From Petrolisthes cinctipes (taxonomy: Eukaryota > Arthropoda > Malacostraca > Decapoda > Porcellanidae): 64,000 bases of DNA. Below are positions 34,654-45,754 of the stretch, piece after piece. The notes beneath the pieces are model-generated. The model was not told where the DNA came from. It searched no databases and saw nothing but the letters and a program-made list of their open reading frames with translations. The stretch is from NCBI GenBank assembly GCA_033782935.1, contig JAWQEG010000739.1:1-64000 (forward strand). The letters are read 5' to 3'. Made by a program: the position numbers and the translations under genes. Numbering within the stretch: position 1 is the first letter of the stretch; every line of letters starts with the position of its first letter.

Positions 34654-36132
34654 CTAGCGAACTCTGTATTTGGAGGTAGAAGTCCGGTGAGTGGGGGCAG
34701 ATGAGCGACCTGGAGAAGAAGATGGACCAGGAGAAGGGACTGACTCGAAAAGCTTTTCAAGGCGAGATGCAACAGTATCCATCTTTTCGGTAAGGGTAAT
34801 GATAGTTGAAATGATGGCCTGCTGAGCCTCGACCAAGGTGGAGAGTTTGGAGTCATTGGCAGCCTGCGCGGCAACCAGCCCATCAATCCTGGCTTCAAGG
34901 GCAGAAAAGCGGTTCTCGAGAGCCGTACATCATGCCATGAGGGTAGCAACAGACTTGCGGAGGGCCAGGTCTGGAGCTGAGGCAGGGCTGGTAGGAGGAG
35001 CAGACTGGGAAGGTGGTGGTGGCAGTGGTGGAGGCGGAGCAATAGTAGTGACACGAGCCTGGACCTGACATCGAGTACATCCATGCCACACGTTATCCCC
35101 TGGCTGAAGGCATCGTGGACACTTCCATCGAGATGTATCCCCAGGAGGTGAAGGCTCAGAGGTGGAGGCAGCAGGACATGATGGTCCGCCCTTGACAGGA
35201 CACATCTTGGAATAATGGTCGGCGGCACACCATGGACACTTCAGCCTGGCAGAACAGTACCGAGAGATATGCCCAACTCCCCAGCACCTGTTGCACCAAG
35301 GCTGGTCATTATGAAGTTTCCACACCTCACACGGTGGAAGACAGGGGAGGAAATCAAAGGAAATCTCATTTGGAGGTGGATCGGGTTGACTCCAGACAAC
35401 AACAATACGGCTAATGGGGGAACCATCTTGGAAAAAAGGACGGGCAAAGTACACACCAGGGTATCCCTTAGCAAGTTTCAGGTCAACGTCAATAGAAAAA
35501 CGGGTAAAGTTGTAGCTGGGGAACTTACTTGGCCTGCCGGGTGAGTCTTCAAGAATGAGAGGCAGAAACAAAAATTCACCAGCCTTCACTCTATCAATGA
35601 TATCCTGACACTTCCTAGAGATGTAGACAAACCGGGAGGTGACAGCAGCCATCTTCACTTCAGCCAGTTCACGCTGCAGCTGGAAGGCCCTGTTGACATC
35701 AGACAACCAATGCAACTTTGTGTCCGTAGATGGGTTCCCAGAGAATGAGAGCTTGACATAGGCATTTCTTGGGGCAAAAGCAGGAAGGTTGGATGAGGGC
35801 AAGGAGTTGGTATATAAGGAAGAAACACCACGTTGAGGCAGAGAAGGTACGTCATGTACAGCTGAAGCACCCTTGGCAGTCTTGGCAGCCGGAGGCAAAC
35901 AGTCCACACCATCGGAATCCTGCAAGGAGTCAGACGAGGCATCAACGGGTCGCTTGGTAAAGGTTGAGGAGGTGGAAGGCTGCAACCTGAGCTGAGGAGT
36001 GACCGAGGAGAGGGGGGGAGGGTTGCGAGAAGGCAGCTCAGGCCAGTGATCCTCGATAGGAGACTCATCCTCTTCCGACATGGCCAAGTCAGCCTCCAGG
36101 CAGGAAGCCACATCCGAATCCGCACTCTCCAT
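34654..36132 (-). pseudogene. Family 1 ORF1, copy B, one nonsense codon
   Basis: Aligned over its whole length with the intact ORF1. The three cysteine motifs (CNRCWGVGHISRYC, CPWCAADHYSKMC, CPRCLQPGDNVWHGC) are kept. The only full break seen is TGA at about 34928-34930, where the full-length copy has CGA, a CpG-type transition in MA-R-CTALEN. After it the coiled-coil-like tail (LSTLVEAQQAIISTI) stays open to the normal TAG at 34654. With this one change it would be a complete ORF1 of about 490 residues. Confidence 0.85.
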
Positions 36133-36447
36133 CTGGCCAAGCAAGGCCTAGATGGGAAGCAAACAACAACACGAACAGCTGAACACTCAATCAGCCAAGA
36201 ACACACACACACACACACACACACAGACAATCACAACAATACAATACACAGAATCACAACAATACAATACACAGAATCACAACAGACAAACAACACCAGC
36301 AACACCACAGAAACAACAACACACAAACAAGAATGCACAAACAATAAAAACAACAACACACAAGCAAGAGTGTAAAAGCAACACAAACAAGAATTAAGGC
36401 AGAGCGCCAGGAGAATATCTTCACACCAACAAGGCTGGGGCGAGACT

Positions 36448-37182
36448 CGCGCCTGACTTTTGATCTTTCCCTCATTTCCAACTCGGGCGGAGAGAACCTT
36501 GTTGTTCTCAATGTCTCTAAATCAAAGTTCAGCAACATACAGCTTGATCTTTCTCCCTCCCTTAATATTCTTGGAGTCTCTTTCTTTCACCTCTCTAGGG
36601 TGTGCTACGCAGATTCCGTGAAACATCACCCTCACACAGATGCTATCATTGCACAGGGGCCTCATCTGCCCCTGTATGGAGTATGGCTCTCATGTGTGGG
36701 GTGGCTCAATCTTTACAATGCTCATGGACAAGGTGGAGTCTCATCAACTCTCCTCTTACTGATTCACTACAACCTCTCTCTCTCTTTGCCTCAATGTTGC
36801 ATAACTTTCTCTCTTCTATCGTTATTACACTGGACATTGCTCTTCTGAACTTTTTTAACGTATGCTTCCTCCCCTCAGGATAGTGTGCAACACTTGCCGA
36901 GCCTCTAGTTCTCACCCTTTTTCTGTCCAACTCCCTAATGCAAGAGTTAATCGGTACTCTCAGTCTTTCATATATACAACTGGTCAACTCTGGAACACTC
37001 TACCTTCATCCACCTTTCCTCCTTACTGCTACTTATACCCCTTTAAACGCAATGTATCTAAGCTTCTCGAACAGAATTGGACATGGTTTTGGACCTCTCT
37101 CACTTTGTACTACACAGACGAGGACGACAAGCGGGCTCGCAGCCTTTAGTCCTCATCTTTCACGATATAGAAAAAAAAAAAA
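36448..37182 (+). pseudogene. Jockey-like RT, right part with poly-A tail
   Basis: Continues the copy interrupted at 32380: SRLTFDLSLISNSGGENLVV, LNVSKSKFSNIQ and SLNILGVSFFHLSRV are the post-active-site blocks, then several shifts, then the C-terminal NRYSQSFIYTTGQLWNTLPS typical of Jockey-group proteins and KRNVSKLL. A poly-A run at 37171-37182 marks the 3' end. It is dead. Confidence 0.75.
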
Positions 37183-37621
37183 TTGCGGGAATCCCCACAC
37201 TAAGCTATAGGATATTAGTAACTATAACTCAGTGACTACCACTCACTTCACTTAACGACTTCAGATCAATGATAAAAGATTAAAATGAAATTGTAGTTTT
37301 TAAATCGATGAAGATCATTTAATTGTAATAATAAATTTACTCGTGTGGTCGTATTCTTAAGATTTTTTATGCTAGAATTCTGTTACAATCTAACTTGGCA
37401 AAATCAAATGTATATCAGATAACTGCTGGGAAAATGTAGTTTATAATGAATGTGAAGTACTGCTGTCTATGATAATTTGTTATAACACACGAAAATGGTA
37501 AATAAAGCGAAGGTGAACGATTTATGACAATGATCGCAGGTTTCCCAAATTTTGCGGCGATTTGAGTAGCGATTGTTCGTTTCTGTTCGGCAGCTACCCA
37601 ACTATACTTTGAGCTACTAAC
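37183..37621. other. Intron of the ionotropic receptor gene
   Basis: AT-rich sequence between the receptor exon at 37622-37712 and the Jockey-like tail. Apart from the donor site GTTAGT read on the minus strand at 37616-37621, no feature was seen. Confidence 0.55.
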
Positions 37622-37712
37622 CTGGCGGGCACACATGCCCACCATCCCAGTCATGGTGCCGTTAGGAAGTGCGCGGCCCCACTCACGGTCAGCGGGACGA
37701 ACCACGGAGTAC
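37622..37712 (-). CDS. Ionotropic receptor exon (ligand-binding domain S1, middle)
   Basis: 91-bp internal exon on the minus strand. The acceptor is TTTCAG before GTACTCCGTGG and the donor is CGCCAG before GTTAGT. It completes a codon begun by two bases of the previous exon, giving ...NFT-YSVVRPADREWGRALPNG and then TMTGMVGMCARQ, ending in phase 0 exactly where EADMALGPF of the next exon begins. The D/R-E-W-G and T-G-M-V/I-G-M motifs are hallmarks of the ionotropic receptor S1 lobe. A competing AG seven bases upstream would break the frame. No damage is seen, so the gene is probably intact. Confidence 0.92.
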
Positions 37713-37915
37713 CTGAAACCTGGAAAATTAGCACACGCACATACACACACTGTCTTTATTTGTCTAGCTATATATCAGTCTATGAGAACACGCACACACT
37801 CTAGTTTCCTGTTTAGCTCTATACATGTTTATGAAAACACACACATACGCTGTATTTACTAGGCTACTTTTATATCTGTTTGTGAGAACACACACATGCA
37901 AGGTGGAGTCCTTAC

Positions 37916-38067
37916 GTAAAGTTGAGCTTGGAGGCGAAGAGCTCCACGAAGTCGATGAGTATCCCTGAAGTGGTGAAGCTGCCATCTAGTCGCTCTTCTA
38001 TCTTAACCCAAGGCACCCACACCTCTGCTGCCACCCTCAAATGCATCCCACTTAGAGCCATGTCACC
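37916..38067 (-). CDS. Ionotropic receptor exon (ligand-binding domain S1, first part)
   Basis: 152-bp exon on the minus strand ending AACTTTAC before a GTAAGG donor. The translation runs GDMALSGMHLRVAAE, then VWVPWVKIEERLDGSF, then TSGILIDFVELFASKLNFT. This is the N-terminal strand-helix unit of the S1 lobe of ionotropic receptors (LRVA...P-W-V...G-x-x-I-D-F/L...A-x-K-L-N-F-T-Y). The 5' limit at 38067 assumes the TAG immediately before GGTGAC is the acceptor; a cleaner pyrimidine tract ends 19 bp further upstream but would leave an in-frame stop. The donor and the downstream exon join are firm, the acceptor less so. Confidence 0.88.
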
Positions 38068-38179
38068 CTACTCCACTCTCTATAGCCTAGTCGAAAAGAA
38101 AATGAATTGAATAAGGAATGAAAAGGATAACAAATAAACCCGTATGTGCTAGACAAAAACCTCGTACCACAATGGACAC

Positions 38180-38425
38180 ATGAATACAGTACTATACTAC
38201 CAACCAATTTACCTACCAACTTAAATGGCACCCAACCAACTAGCCGTATTACCTACCATCTAACCTACCTACTAACCAGCCGACTTACCTACCAACTAAC
38301 CTACCTACCAGCCAACAAACCAACCAACCAATCTACGTATCTATCTACCAGCCAACCAACCAACTAACCTACCTAAATACCTACTAGACAACCTACCTCC
38401 CTACCAACTAGCCAACCTACGTATG
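38180..38425 (+). repeat. Degenerate CTAC/CAAC-rich tract
   Basis: Imperfect tetranucleotide repeats of the form CTACCAAC and CTACCTAC over about 245 bp. Confidence 0.85.
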
Positions 38426-38429
38426 TACA

Positions 38430-38545
38430 GTTGGCTCCACTTCCGCGTTTACCACTCAGCGCTGCCAAAGTGCTACCAGAAATTTGAATCTCGAGCCACG
38501 TGGGATCATGACTCGAACCACTCACTGCCAAATGAAATGGCAAGA
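38430..38545 (-). repeat. Dispersed repeat, copy 1 (partner 43200-43318)
   Basis: Read on the minus strand, CAGTGAGTGGTTCGAGTCAT through GGTAAACGCGGAAGTGGAGCC matches 43217-43318 in order at about 75-80%. Both copies adjoin CTAC-type simple repeats. The GTGGTTCG motif resembles a Pol III B box, so a SINE is possible. Confidence 0.45.
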
Positions 38546-39119
38546 ATGGTTGGGTTGAGGAATGATACTCTGATACATTGTGGGTGCATTAAATCATCTC
38601 AGTTTCTCGGGCACTGTTCACTTTGACATTGGTGATTGGTTCACTCATGCTGGCATCTGTAAGTTTAGCTTAGACATTAATCTCAGATGACTTTATCTAG
38701 GTAATAATTAGTCTTGCCATATCGCATGGATTGAATTTGTTTACAAAATATCACATAATTTCTTTTCAGGTCCTATTTTCATAATAATAGATTGATCATT
38801 TTCGGCAACATGCAGAATGATGATAAAGGTGATGAAAAGGAGAGTGAAGTGAGAAATTGGAGGAGTGCTGGGACAGGGGAGGGAGAGCGGGGAGAGAAAG
38901 AAGACTAATAGAGTGAGAAAGGACATGGTGAGGGAGAAGAGACATAGTGATCGTTGAGTGGGTAAGACTCTCCACTACAAAATATTATTCTCTGGTAATC
39001 AGTAACACAAAGGAATTAACCAGAAAATAACTCGAGAGAGAATACTACAAAACTGATAACAACTCTCGAGAGAATTATAGTAAAAATCTACAGGACAGCA
39101 TCTCAAGAGAGAAAATTTA
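38546..39119. other. Unassigned sequence
   Basis: No coding or repeat signal apart from GA-rich stretches (38860-38940) and repeated CTCGAGAGA motifs at 39030-39110, which may belong to the upstream side of the next element. Confidence 0.35.
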
Positions 39120-41825
39120 GAATATGAAAGATTTAGATGAACGAATTACTAAAACGGCAAATAATTGCCAAAAGAGGAAATATAGACGGAAAAATATTGG
39201 GGATAGGGAAGTAGAAGAAGAACCGGTATGGTTCACAGATGAAATAAGGCAGGAAATCAAAGAGAGGAAAATAATTAATAGAAAGAATAGAAATGAAACA
39301 TGTGAGAGGAAAAAAGCTGAAGGGAAGAAACTGTATCTAGAACAAAAAGAAAAAGTACAAAGGTTAATTATAATGGAAATGAGAATAAGTGAAGAGAAAA
39401 AGGCAGAAGAGTTAAAAGAGGACAAAAACAACTGTAAAAACACCTGGAAATATATTAGGATATTAAGGGGAGAAAAAGAAAAGGAGAAGGAAAACCTACT
39501 AAACAATGTGTATGATAGTGATAACAAAAAATTAGAAAAAGAAGACGCAAAATCACAGGTTAAGACATTTTGGAAGGGTGTGTATGGGAAGCAAGAAAAT
39601 AATATTACCAAGGTGTGGAATGATGAGACAAAGGAGGAATATATAAAAAGGAGGGAACTTGTGAAATCTGAGATTACGAGGGAGAGGCAATATAAGGTTA
39701 TAAATAGCCCCAGAGCAGAGGGGAGAAACGAAGAAAATATAAATGTAACAGTCCACAGAGAAGCATGTAGTAAGGATATTAGAGAACACATGAATATGGC
39801 CCTAAGAATAGGAGAGGGGGAAACATACTTGGAGGATGATAAGGTGTTTAGCCAAAATAAAAAATAAGAAAGCAGCGGGCCCTGATGGTATTAAGCCAAA
39901 ATTATATAAAGTATTCTTAGAAAATAGAACATTGTTGATAACATTAGTAGATACTCTGAAACAAACATTAAATACAGGGGATATACCGGAGGGATGGAAG
40001 TAGAGTGAAACAGTAATCATATCAAAAACTAACAAACCCAAGGTTAATGAGTTTAAACCAATAGCCCTAACAAGGATATAAAATATTTATGGCGGTGATC
40101 AGAATGGGTATAGAGGAACAAATTAAGAGAAATGACTGGGTTAAAAGAAACCAAGCAGGTTTTACGGCAGGAGCCAGAATTGAAAATGATATAATCATTT
40201 TAAGACATTGTGTAGAAAAGACGTACCAGAATAGAAATATACTTATTGTAATTTCAATTGACTTTGCCAAAGCGTTCGACAGTGTAAAAAGAGAATCCAT
40301 GGTAACAACGCTAATGAACTATAAAGTAAATGAGAAAGTTATTGATGTAGTATCAAAATTATTTGAAGGGGACATAACTAAAATTAGACTAAAAGTGGAT
40401 GAAGAGGTAAAGGTTACAGTTAGCAGTGGGATTAGGCAAGGATGCACGGGATCCACGACACTTTTTAAATTAGAAACATATAGAATCATGCAGGAACTAG
40501 AGAAGTTAGACAAGGGATATAAGGATGAAAACTTCAGTATAACATCATTATTTTTCGCCGACGACGGTATGCTATTGGCAAGTAGGGTGGAAGATGCAGA
40601 AAAAGTTGTAGAGCATGTAATTAAAACAGAGAGGGAAAATGGGCTAGAAATAAGCAAACAATATAATAATATTTAACATGAAGCAAAATACAAATGAAAT
40701 AGCGGGGATAAAAGTAAGCAACCAACTGAAATACCTTGGAATAACAGTTAATGATAACAGGAACTTATTTAAAGTGCAGAAACAAAAAATGATAGAAAAG
40801 GCAGTTAAAATGGCAAACCTAGCTTACTCTGTGGTAGCAAGATATTGTGCGAGATTAATGATTGGCAAAGTGTACTGGAAATGTTTAGCGCTCCCAATGA
40901 TCTTATATGGCGCTAATGTTATAGACTTTAATAAAGAAAAAATAAACTACAAAGGTTAGAAAACAGTGTGGGAAGAAAAATAATGAGAGTGCCTAGTTAT
41001 ACGCAAGAAACTGCAATAAGAGGTGAAATTGGAATTTCAAGCATGAAGGGTAGGATTATGGAGGGACAATTAAAATACTTGCAGCATATTCTAAGAGGTG
41101 AAAGTACCATTCTGAAGGAGGGTGATCGAAAAAATGAGGTTGGAAAAGAGGAAAAATAAGTAGATTGGAAGGCTGTTGGAAGATTGAAGAATGATGGGAA
41201 TAAGAGGAATAGACATTAACAACGCTGAAATCGGTGAAAAAGTGAAGAAGTGGGATAAAAAAAGGTGGAAAAGTGAGATGCAAGAAAAAGATAGTCTGAA
41301 GCTGTGTATAGAGAGTGGAGAAAAGAACTGGAAGGGAAGAAGACATTTACGATAACAGCGAACAGCGATAATTATATTCAAGTGTCGTACCAACAATATG
41401 AACTTGGGAGACAGAAAGCGGTTTACTAATCAAACAACGGAATGTATAATGTGTGGAAATGAAAAGGAAGATCTTGTACACTTCCTACTACACTGTGAAA
41501 CCTACAGTGTAGAAAGGAACAAAAACATAGTGCTACAGCATCCATATAACTATGATGAAGAAAACCTAATTGGGAAGCTTCTATTTGACAGGAGTATAAT
41601 TGAGCTAAGCAAATCAACAATTTATCAATTCTGGCAGATAAGAGAAAAAAAGATAAAAAGTTTATCCCAAAAAACAGAGTAAAACAAGACCCAGACTATA
41701 GACCATAGACATTGAGAAACACATCAATAAGTGTATTACTTCCGCCCATAACCTGAACCAGCTGAACTCGACTGCTGCCGAGTAGCAAAATTAACTTTGC
41801 TTGTAATATCTTACAATAATAAATA
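39120..41825 (+). mobile_element. Unclassified non-LTR element, AT-rich, degraded
   Basis: 5'-truncated non-LTR copy without an endonuclease. It begins with a Lys/Glu-rich region of about 247 codons (39124-39867), continues with the RT core in several frames and ends with a C-terminal zinc motif, then a 3' UTR ending in AATAATAAATAA at about 41823. Base composition is much more A-rich than the family 1 and 2 elements, which makes it look like a foreign or older lineage. Confidence 0.75.
39124..41682 (+). pseudogene. Reverse transcriptase polyprotein, unclassified clade
   Basis: A lysine/glutamate-rich pre-RT region leads into AAGPDGIKPKLYKVF near 39872 and IPEGWK near 39984, followed by a stop. 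A second open frame (40089-40676) holds the core: NQAGFTAGARIENDIIILRH, VISIDFAKAFDSVKRESM, GIRQGCTGSTTLFKLETY and LFFADDGMLLASRVEDAE, so the catalytic F-A-D-D survives. The thumb follows in a new frame (NQLKYLGITVNDN). The C-terminus has CIMCGNEKEDLVHFLLHC, a C-x2-C-x8-H-x4-C motif. The I-R-Q-G-C-T-G-S form of the GxPQG block is distinctive. I do not know the clade with certainty. Confidence 0.75.
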
Positions 41826-41884
41826 AGTGGAGGAAGGATTGATTAGAATTATAGTATGGTAATATTTTTACTATATTACAAATG

Positions 41885-42532
41885 GTTTGGCGCCCCAGCG
41901 GAGTCAAACCATTACCATTAAATTCTTCAATTGTCCTTTCATTCCTTTTAGTTCCTCTATCTATCTATCTATCTATTTCTTTCCTTACTATAATTATTCG
42001 GGGGAATTAGTTGCTCCACAATTTACCCCCACCCCCACCCCCCACAACAAACATCAGCTTAGGTCAATAATCTCTCCCCGTACAAGGTCACCAGGGAAAG
42101 GTCACAGCCGGGAGGAACAAGGGATAAGGTCAGGAGTCAACGGTCAAGTTACTGTGACTGTCTGGGGGGGAGGGGAGCTGAGAAAATTGGAGGTTAGTGA
42201 GTCCTTCAAAAGTTGTTCCTCCTCTGCATTTTTCCTTCTCGTATTAGTGTCTGCCAGGATCAATGTGGTCTTCTTTCTTCCTCTTCATTTACTTCAAAAT
42301 TCTCAACCTCATAGGGGAGGGGGGGTTATTGCACAGCTGTTGTGGTGTGGGCAATACTTTAAGAGTTTTGGCGCCCCTTCGGCCCCAGCCACTCCCTTTC
42401 AGTCCTTCAACTGTCCCTCTTTTCTTTCTATTTCCTTCCTGCTTGTTGTCTCACCTCTCTATTACCTTCTCCTACCGCTAGAGGCCCTCACTATTGCGGT
42501 GCCTAATAATATCAATCAATCAATCAATCAAT
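41885..42532 (+). mobile_element. Two copies of a non-LTR-type 3' tail
   Basis: A block starting TTGGCGCCCC and including CCTTCAACTGTCC occurs at about 41886-41975 and again at about 42368-42440. The second copy runs on to a CTATTGCGGTGCCTAATAAT end and five ATCA units (42512-42532). The first has a CTAT microsatellite instead. This looks like the 3' end of a retroelement or a SINE. There is no coding part. Confidence 0.45.
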
Positions 42533-42547
42533 ATTCTCAAACTCATC

Positions 42548-42640
42548 CATTACGTTGAATACAGCCATATCATACTTATATGTGAAATTCATTCATTACG
42601 TTGAATACAGGCATATCATACTTATAAGTGAAATTCACAC
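42548..42640 (+). repeat. 46-bp tandem duplicate
   Basis: CATTACGTTGAATACAG starts at 42548 and 42594. Two units differ at three or four positions. Confidence 0.85.
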
Positions 42641-43199
42641 CTTTTCTTCCCACATTAGGAGACACCTAATACCTGACTATACGAGGAAAGAAAGCCGTAT
42701 GCATGTGTGTTCTGCTGGTATAGCCGTGAGTGAACATTCACGCTGCAATATTGACGAGATAAAAACCGGTATTAAAATACAAAAGCTACTAAAGGAATAT
42801 TTATCGTCCTCAGATTATTCTCACTTGCAATACTACAATTGTCTACTATGATAACACAAAGCCGACAAAATTATAATAATGAAAGGTGTACGGACACAAC
42901 CGTTAAGAGTTATGGATGTTATAGTAATATTTACTCCACCTCCCTTTCCTAGTAACCGGCTAGGTAATTGCTGATGCGTGAATTATATTGCTACAAAAAG
43001 TTTGTATCAATTATTCGCCTTAAAGCGAATCCTTTGGAAAGTAGCATTTCACTTGAATTTCGATACCAGAAGATAGCTTAAAAAGGTGACAATCGGCTTT
43101 GTTGCTTTATAATCTCAGATGCATACGGTAATAATTCTTTCTCTCTCCAATATTACTACTCGATCACTGTTGAAGCTTTCCCTCTCCAACCCAGCCCCT
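42641..43199. other. Unassigned sequence
   Basis: AT-rich. No coding, RNA or repeat signal recognised. Confidence 0.35.
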
Positions 43200-43318
43200 C
43201 TTTCCATTCCACTCGGCAGTGAATGGTTTGCATCAGGATCACACGTGGTTCGGGATTCAACATTGTGGCTCAACATTGGCAACGCTAAATGGTAAACGCC
43301 GAAGTGGAGCCAAATGTA
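43200..43318 (+). repeat. Dispersed repeat, copy 2 (partner 38430-38545)
   Basis: See partner. It contains CACGTGGTTCGGGATTCAAC and GGTAAACGCCGAAGTGGAGC and is followed by degenerate CTTACC repeats. Confidence 0.45.
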
Positions 43319-43428
43319 CTTACCATCTTACGTACCAATCAGCCTACCTATCAATTTTCCTACCTCTCACCACAAGCGGCTGTGTGATTGAGACGGTACC
43401 GTCGCTCTCCACACCATATTTATCTGCG

Positions 43429-43455
43429 ACACACACACACACACACACACATACA

Positions 43456-43522
<67 letters not shown>
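43429..43522 (+). repeat. CA-TC-CA compound microsatellite
   Basis: CA run, then about 23 TC units, then CA again. Confidence 0.95.
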
Positions 43523-44849
43523 GCTGTCTTTCCGTGTCCTCAATTCAATTAACTATTCTCTATTCTCTCACGAACGTTTATTTTTCTTTTCTTCTACTTT
43601 GTCGTCAGGTCCAGCTACAGGTGAGAAAAGGTTAATGAAGCACCTGAATGTACCTTGAGTTTCTGAATGTCACGAGTCATTATGTTTTTAGAGCATTGAT
43701 CAGCAGGTGTTACTTATTGTGTGTTTTTGTTGTTGTTGTTGTAACGGAGAAGGCAATATGGAGCCGTATGCAAAACTCTTATCTGTAATTGTGTTGAGTA
43801 TTGTCATGTGGTGTGTCTAGGGAGTCATCGTACGGTACTACGCTAACGTCAACCCATCTTTCTTTTGATCATGGTCAATACCACGGATATTCTTGCATAC
43901 GGACAATACTGTATGTACACTACTGTCAGAATATATTAATAATATTAAATATTAATAATTTTGTTTATTTTAGCCAAATAATATTATATACTATAATATT
44001 AATTAATCTGTAATACGATTAACCACATGCAGGTACGGGAAATGACTGTGTAGTATCATCAAAATTGTTCTACCCTAATATTCTACTGTTACAACCCTCT
44101 CCCCTACACCGCTTAACTTCCAAACTACCACTACCAATATACCGATTCTCGTTTGCCTAAAACATCCGAACTCACTATGGAGTTGTGTTTGGGGGTTCAT
44201 GAGGCCTTATGAGAAAAAACTTTCAGTCATCGTCAAGACGCCGACAGTCAGTATCAAGACCCCACTCACCCTGGAAGGGTCTCCTCCTCCATTCACCTCC
44301 TCTCTGCCTACACGCTCGACACCACAGAGATGCCGTTTTCTGGCAACCTACTGTGGTCAAGAAGACTACATCCACATTCGACTACTTTGGCAACCCCACT
44401 TTTGTGACTGTTTTTATTAATAAAGAGGAAAGCTGCTTAGTTAAGATATGATCTGCAATGTTTCATTTTCCTAATTTTTCTACCTCTATATTTATTGCAA
44501 TTATCAAGTTTTACTTATGATAATATTGTTGAGAAGTGAGATTTGTTTATAATTTGTTCCCGTAATATCTAGAATAGTGTATGCGATGTGTCAGAATTGC
44601 CAGTTAGCCTATTATGTTTGAATATTTGTTCGATGGTTTTTATGTTCTATTGTGCTCTTATTTTCTCTTTAATAATGTGATTTTTATCTTAGTTTCTGTG
44701 CTCAAATAAATTTAGTGTTAGTAATGAAATAAAAACTGTGTTAGTGTTTCTGTTAATTGTGAATGCGACACTTATGTTTAGTAGTTATTGTTTACATCTA
44801 GTAGTTACTAGGATATCCCGGAAGCTTCATGAATTTTCTAGTTAAGTAA
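43523..44849. other. Unassigned sequence, possibly upstream LTR sequence
   Basis: Mostly AT-rich. A TGTTACAACCC at 44088 could be an LTR start for the Gypsy-like leader that follows, but no matching 3' LTR is in view. The segment 44171-44425 has a denser C/T composition and ends in AATAAAG; its open frames show no known domain. Confidence 0.3.
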
Positions 44850-45280
44850 GCAGATATATATATGTATAGGGTGGAAAAGAGGTTGAGTCAGTCAGTCAGA
44901 GAGCGAAGTGAAAGAGAAGAGTTAGCCAGTGAAAAGAGTTATAGTCGAGTGCTGTGAAGTTCGTAAGAGTAATACTGTGAAGTTAGCATGAGTGATAAAA
45001 GGAACTAAGTGTACAGTATAATTATCTTCCGTATTTGGAGAAGACGTGTAACTCTGGTGATTGTAAAGACAGTGCAATTGTAAATCTGAGTGTGTTTATT
45101 GGTAAATAAAGAAAGTTAACTTAGTGCCAGAGTTGATTTCCTTCGCCTGCCCACAGTGATCAAGTCTGGTGCACCTATAGTAACTGTGCCATAAAAAGAA
45201 CTACTCACTTCAGTGACGTCACCTATCACACCGTGCAACTGCTGTTGGAGCTGTGCCAGTGTGGGGAGTGGGACGTCACA
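44850..45280 (+). mobile_element. LTR (3' portion) of a Gypsy-like element
   Basis: A TATA-like TATATATATGTATAGGG at about 44855 and an AATAAA at 45105-45110 have the spacing of an LTR. The segment ends GTCACA at 45280, two bases before a primer-binding site. The 5' limit is unknown. Confidence 0.5.
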
Positions 45281-45282
45281 AT

Positions 45283-45300
45283 TGGTGTCAGGAGTGGGAT
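45283..45300 (+). promoter_or_regulatory. Primer-binding site, tRNA-Leu-like
   Basis: TGGTGTCAGGAGTGGGAT is nearly complementary to the 3' end of Leu tRNAs (a primer site of this form is common in metazoan Gypsy elements) and sits two bases after the LTR end. Confidence 0.65.
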
Positions 45301-45330
45301 TAACAGGCTGCAAGTGACTAATTTTTCGAC

Positions 45331-45754
45331 ATGGAGCAGGCAGGTGTGCAGACAAGAAGCCAAGCTAGGCAGGAGGAGGCTTGTGAAGAGGAAGTGTCAT
45401 TAGTTGCAATCATGAAGTTCATGCAGACTCAGAGTGAACGGCAGGAAGAACTGCTACAAGAGCAGAAAGAACAATTACAGGAACAAGGTGAACGGCAGGA
45501 AGAACTCAAAGTACAATTACAGGAAGTCTAGGAAGAACGATATGAGCAGCTTCAGGAGGCATTGCAGGAGCAACAGAGGGAGTTGCAACTGGGAATGCAA
45601 GGACAGCTGGATGCTTTCGTGGTGGAAATGAAGGAAGAACAGCAACAGTTTAAGGAGGAAGTATATGGTGAGCTACAACAGCAGAAGTGTGAAGTGAGAC
45701 AGTTGAAGTCAGTTAGTGAGGGTATTGTAACAGAGTGTAGAGCATGTAGGTAAT
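45331..45754 (+). pseudogene. Gypsy-like gag N-terminal part
   Basis: Starts MEQAGVQTRSQARQEEACEE about 30 bp after the primer site. It is a charged, Gln/Glu-rich coiled-coil protein (QEELLQEQKEQLQEQGERQ; QEALQEQQRELQLGMQ). One in-frame TAG at about 45529-45531 falls where CAG would fit the surrounding Q-L-Q-E pattern. The frame then stays open to KCEVRQLKSVSEGIVTECR at the first unit of the following 57-bp array, where a 2-bp deletion shifts it. No capsid core or zinc knuckle is left. Confidence 0.65.

Larger units (their letters stand above)
32381..36447 (-). mobile_element. Family 1 non-LTR retrotransposon, copy B (degraded)
   Basis: Minus-strand copy with poly-A at 32381-32396 and a 5' end at about 36447 (GTCTCGCC, as in the full-length copy). 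It is 1.6 kb shorter because one internal deletion joins the endonuclease directly to the RT active-site region at about 34248. It is inserted in a Jockey-like RT whose halves flank it. No clear target duplication was found; about 15 codons of the target seem to be lost. Confidence 0.9.

Noticed and set aside
37415..37750. Single 111-codon frame on the minus strand as one gene
   Set aside because: Only the middle part (37622-37712) is coding; the rest reads through splice sites into introns.
39117..39791. 224-codon minus-strand frame rich in Ser, Phe and Leu
   Set aside because: Shadow of the Lys/Glu-rich plus-strand frame of the retroelement at the same place.
43615..43640. Tiny exon between GTCAG and GTGAG on the plus strand
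   Set aside because: Only about a dozen bases and no matching gene on that strand; chance splice-like motifs.
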